Source of the DNA: Phycisphaeraceae bacterium
GTDB taxonomy: Bacteria > Planctomycetota > Phycisphaerae > Phycisphaerales > Phycisphaeraceae
Assembly: GCA_020851395.1 (NCBI GenBank)
Contig: JADZCW010000172.1
Span: 1-8,728, forward strand
Length of the DNA: 8,728 nt
Direction: 5' to 3'
Below are positions 6,187 through 8,728 of the stretch, piece by piece (position 1 is the stretch's first letter; each line of letters begins with the position of its first letter). The notes under the pieces are model-generated. The model was not told the origin of the DNA and did no database searches. It was given only the letters and a program-made list of their open reading frames with translations. Both the position numbers and the translations under genes were made by a program.

Positions 6187-6196
6187 TTTTTCGGCG

Positions 6197-7582
6197 ATGG
6201 GCAGGATGGCGTTCGTGAAGGTTGGGCCGGACGGTCACCGTTTTGCCGAGGGTGAATCGGGCAAGCTGTTCGTGCCGATCGGGTGCAACTACTTCGACCC
6301 GGACACGGGGTGGGCGCCAAAGATCTGGAGCCGGTTCGCCCCCGAGCGGGTGAACCGACAGATGGAGCAGATCGCGTCGCAGGGGCTCAACGCGCTGCGG
6401 ATCTTCCTCGACGTCGCGGTGCTCAACCCCACCCCCGGAAGCTACGACCCGGCCGGGTTCGCCAAGGTCCGCAAGATGATCGAGCTGGCCAAGTCGCATG
6501 GGCTGCGGATCATCTTCTCCGGCCCCAACGGCTGGGAGGGCGGCGGGATGCACGCCTGGGGTGACTTCTACGCCGACGAGGCCTACCTCGCCAAGCGATG
6601 CGAACTCTGGCAGAAGATCATCAAGGAATTTGGCGGCGAGCCGGCGGTGATGACGTGGGAGCTCATGAATGAGCCGCACGTCGGCTGGGCGCCCCCGGAA
6701 GGTCATCTGCCTCATCACCCGCCCGGTCGCTTGGCGGCACGCTTGACCAAGTGGCGAGAGTTTTCCCGGCAAGAACTGGGGCAGGAGGTCACCAAGTTCC
6801 CGACCATCGAGGGGACCGAGGTCTCGGCTGAGGTCTACCGTGTTTACCTGCGATTCCTCGAGTCGCTGACTGACGGCTGGACGGCCAGGCAGTGTCAGGC
6901 GATCCGTGACGCGGGGGCCAGGCAGATGATCTCTTTGGGGATCCATCAATCCTCGGTGCCGATCTACATTCAACAGTCTGGCCATCACTCTTGGTCGGGT
7001 TTCTCCCCCCGGAAGTTGGCGAAGCACCTGGACTACACCTCGATGCACTTCTACGCCCTGCTCGAGGACGTGCACACGGGGATGATCGAGCCGCAGATCA
7101 CGCGCCGGCGGGGATACCTCGAGATCGTCTGCCGCGGCGGCAAGGCCCCGGGCAAGCCGCTGGTGCTCGAGGAGTTCGGCTGGAAGGGCGGAGCATTGGT
7201 GCCGGGCGAGAAAAAGATCTGGCCGCAGGAGCACCAGACGATGTGGTGCGAGCATGTCGTGCGGACGTCGGCCAAGGTCGCCAGTGGCTGGCTGAACTGG
7301 GCCTACGCGGATTCTTCCGATCCGAACACGGACATCTCCGGCGCGTCGGGCCTGTGGAGGAGCGACATGAAGGAGCTCAAGCACTGGGGTCGTCGATTCG
7401 TCGAGATTGCGGCCGAGTACAAGGCGAATCCCCCGACGGAAATCCCGGCAGGCCGGCGGTACACGCTGGACCTGGCGGACTATTTGCGGGAGCATCAGGG
7501 CCGGCCGACGGAGGCGTGGCTCGCCACGCACTGCGTCCAAGTCGTGGAAGAAGGCATCGAGGTGGAGTTCACCGGGCCGTGA
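6197..7582 (+). CDS. Clan GH-A glycoside hydrolase (GH5/cellulase-like, mannanase/mannosidase candidate)
   Basis: This 461-residue TIM-barrel retaining glycosidase appears cytoplasmic, since no signal peptide or membrane segment is present. Family landmarks in order are FVPIGCNYF (25-33), LNALRIFL with conserved Arg68, GLRIIFSGPNGWEGG (102-116), WELMNEPH with acid/base Glu159, SMHFY with His284, LVLEEFGW with the likely nucleophile Glu326 (Glu325 is adjacent), and GWLNWAYAD (364-372). The pattern resembles the COG3934/GH5-type endo-beta-mannanase group. The long insert between Glu159 and about residue 243 (WREFSRQELG, then VYRVYLRFLESLTDGW) is like GH42/GH2-type barrels. Exact family and substrate are therefore open: beta-mannan, glucomannan or other beta-glycans. 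The neighbouring GH130 enzyme favours mannosides. An extra segment of about 60 residues (from about 400) follows the barrel. It lies 32 nt after the GH130 terminator and 53 nt before a paralogue, probably the same operon as that gene. Confidence 0.85.
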   Translation: MGRMAFVKVGPDGHRFAEGESGKLFVPIGCNYFDPDTGWAPKIWSRFAPERVNRQMEQIASQGLNALRIFLDVAVLNPTPGSYDPAGFAKVRKMIELAKSHGLRIIFSGPNGWEGGGMHAWGDFYADEAYLAKRCELWQKIIKEFGGEPAVMTWELMNEPHVGWAPPEGHLPHHPPGRLAARLTKWREFSRQELGQEVTKFPTIEGTEVSAEVYRVYLRFLESLTDGWTARQCQAIRDAGARQMISLGIHQSSVPIYIQQSGHHSWSGFSPRKLAKHLDYTSMHFYALLEDVHTGMIEPQITRRRGYLEIVCRGGKAPGKPLVLEEFGWKGGALVPGEKKIWPQEHQTMWCEHVVRTSAKVASGWLNWAYADSSDPNTDISGASGLWRSDMKELKHWGRRFVEIAAEYKANPPTEIPAGRRYTLDLADYLREHQGRPTEAWLATHCVQVVEEGIEVEFTGP

Positions 7583-7728
7583 CCGTTCGGTCGCGGCTGG
7601 GGCGGAGCACAAGCAGTTTTTCAGGAGTGATGGCGATGGCAGGGATGATCGCGGTCAAGGGTGAGGGCTTCGTGGACGCGTCGACGGGCGAGCGGTTCGT
7701 GCCGATCGGGTGCAACTACTTCGACCCG
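6268..7728 (+). repeat. Tandem gene duplication with identical nucleotide blocks
   Basis: The two GH-A genes are a direct duplication about 1.4 kb apart. A 34-nt block is identical at 6268-6301 and 7695-7728 (encoding FVPIGCNYFDP). A 24-nt block is identical at 7228-7251 and 8628-8651 (encoding EHQTMWC). Shorter identical runs encode LRIIFSGP. Elsewhere the copies have diverged widely. Confidence 0.8.
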
Positions 7729-8728
7729 TTCGCGGGCTGGGTGCCGAAGATCTGGGCCCAGTTCGACCGTGACCGCGTGGCCAAGCAGTTCGACCAGATC
7801 GCCGCGGCGGGGCTGAACACCATCCGTGTGTTCCTGTCGCTGTGGCTAAGCCCGTCGCCGGGCGTGTTCGACGAGGAGCGATTCAAGAAGGTTGATGAGA
7901 TGGTGGCCCTGGCGGGCAAGAGCGGCCTGCGGATCATCTTCTCCGGCCCGAACTGGTGGGAGGGCGCGCCCAAGCACCGCTACGGCGACGTCTTCGCCGA
8001 CTCGCAGGAGATGGGCCACTGCGACGCGCTGTGGGCGGAGCTCGGGAAACGATACGGGCAGAACCCCACGGTGATGACCTGGGACCTCTACAACGAGCCT
8101 CACGTCGAGTGGCGGACCAAGGCGACCCACGCCAGCCCGCACCGCATCGCGGCCTGGCGCAGGCACGCCATGGAGCGCCTGGGCGTGGACGTGGACGACC
8201 TGCCGCCGCGGAACGTCAGGACGGCCGGCGTCGACCTGGCGATGTACCGGGAGTATCTGCGATTCCTCGATGATCTTTCGGACCTGTGGGTTGAGCACCA
8301 ATGCCGGGCGATCCGCGGCAGCGGGGCGAAGAACCTGATCTCCGTCGGCACGGTGCAGTGGTCGACGCCCATCCTTGAGCCCAAGGAGCTGGGCTACGGC
8401 TCGGTGCCCCCACAGCGCGTGGCGAGGCACCTGGACTACGTCTCGCAGCACTTCTACCCGATCGTCTCGAGCCTCAAGGCCGGGATCGAGCCGGAGGTGG
8501 ATGTGCAGAAGGCCTACCTCGAGATCGTCTTCCGGGCCGCGAGGGTGCCGGGCAAGCCGCTGGTGATGGAGGAGTTCGGCTGGCAGGGCGGGAAGCAGAC
8601 CTCGATGGACTCCTGCTTCAAGCCCGAGGAGCACCAGACGATGTGGTGCGACGCGCTGATGGAGGTCACGCGGCGCTGCGGTGCGGCCGGCTGGCTGAAC
8701 TGGCCCTACGCCGACAGCCCCGATCCCA
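7636..8728 (+). CDS. Second clan GH-A glycoside hydrolase, paralogue of the preceding gene (incomplete at right edge)
   Basis: The frame is open for 364 codons with no stop before the edge, so the C-terminus is missing. It keeps the order of landmarks of its upstream neighbour: FVPIGCNYF (21-29), LNTIRVFL with Arg64, GLRIIFSGPNWWEG (97-110), WDLYNEPH with acid/base Glu154, QHFYP (271-275), LVMEEFGW with nucleophile Glu313, and GWLNWPYAD (352-360). By eye about half the residues match that paralogue. Differences cluster around the active-site loops (NWWEGAPKHRYGD against NGWEGGGMHAWGD, and the region after NEPH), so substrate range may differ. No signal peptide is seen. ATG at 7636 is preferred because AGGAG (7623-7627) lies 8 nt upstream; an in-frame ATG at 7630 is only 2 nt from it. 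The 53-nt gap to the previous stop suggests co-transcription. Substrate is unproven; mannosides are favoured by the GH130 neighbour. Confidence 0.83.
   Translation, partial: MAGMIAVKGEGFVDASTGERFVPIGCNYFDPFAGWVPKIWAQFDRDRVAKQFDQIAAAGLNTIRVFLSLWLSPSPGVFDEERFKKVDEMVALAGKSGLRIIFSGPNWWEGAPKHRYGDVFADSQEMGHCDALWAELGKRYGQNPTVMTWDLYNEPHVEWRTKATHASPHRIAAWRRHAMERLGVDVDDLPPRNVRTAGVDLAMYREYLRFLDDLSDLWVEHQCRAIRGSGAKNLISVGTVQWSTPILEPKELGYGSVPPQRVARHLDYVSQHFYPIVSSLKAGIEPEVDVQKAYLEIVFRAARVPGKPLVMEEFGWQGGKQTSMDSCFKPEEHQTMWCDALMEVTRRCGAAGWLNWPYADSPDP

Noticed and set aside
6152..6196. Upstream GTG start for the first GH-A gene
   Set aside because: The codon lies in the terminator stem and the added 15 residues are encoded by the T-tract and spacer. 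TAGGAG supports the ATG at 6197.
6122..7612. Minus-strand ORF of 496 codons opposite the first GH-A gene
   Set aside because: It is a shadow: no motif, histidine/arginine/leucine-rich, and the plus strand encodes a clear glycosidase with catalytic residues.
1..8728. CRISPR arrays, tRNA/rRNA genes, insertion sequences, phage or toxin-antitoxin modules
   Set aside because: No spaced direct repeats, RNA-gene signatures, transposase motifs or small paired genes were seen on either strand.

Overview
This is a high-GC bacterial window of the kind seen in Planctomycetota (Phycisphaerae-like). That placement is an inference from gene content and base composition: an AddB-like protein with a degenerate N-terminus, a small receiver protein with a Gly-His in place of the usual acidic pair, and non-secreted glycosidases. 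No rRNA, tRNA or marker gene is present to confirm it. No CRISPR array, insertion sequence, integrase or tRNA was seen.

Layout. The left 3.4 kb is on the minus strand. A YidE-type transporter (1774-3447, or 3483 with an earlier start) is followed 40 nt later by the first 577 codons of an AddB-like helicase/nuclease that runs off the left edge (1-1733). A divergent intergenic region (about 3448-3679) leads into plus-strand genes that fill the rest of the window. These are yajQ (3680-4171), a single-domain O6-alkylguanine-DNA alkyltransferase (4221-4625), a small divergent receiver-domain protein (4683-5063), a GH130 mannoside phosphorylase-type enzyme (5168-6115), and two tandem paralogous clan GH-A glycoside hydrolases (6197-7582, and 7636 to the right edge, incomplete). 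Every stretch of more than 300 bases is covered by a gene.

Function. Two themes stand out. The first is housekeeping and DNA upkeep: the AddB-like protein for recombinational repair, the alkyltransferase for direct reversal of guanine alkylation, YajQ as a nucleotide-binding protein, and a membrane transporter. The second is sugar metabolism on the right. The GH130 enzyme has its own promoter and a textbook rho-independent terminator. It is followed at once by two related TIM-barrel glycosidases that keep both catalytic glutamates but show no signal peptide. Together these suggest cytoplasmic processing of beta-mannosidic (or related) oligosaccharides.

Regulatory DNA of interest includes a four-tract G-run (candidate G-quadruplex) just ahead of the alkyltransferase ribosome-binding site. 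The receiver gene has a palindrome/-10 box positioned so that transcription could begin at its start codon. A 10-bp inverted repeat flanks the beginning of the transporter gene. No wholly new system is evident. The most unusual items are the receiver protein and the GH130 plus duplicated GH-A cluster.
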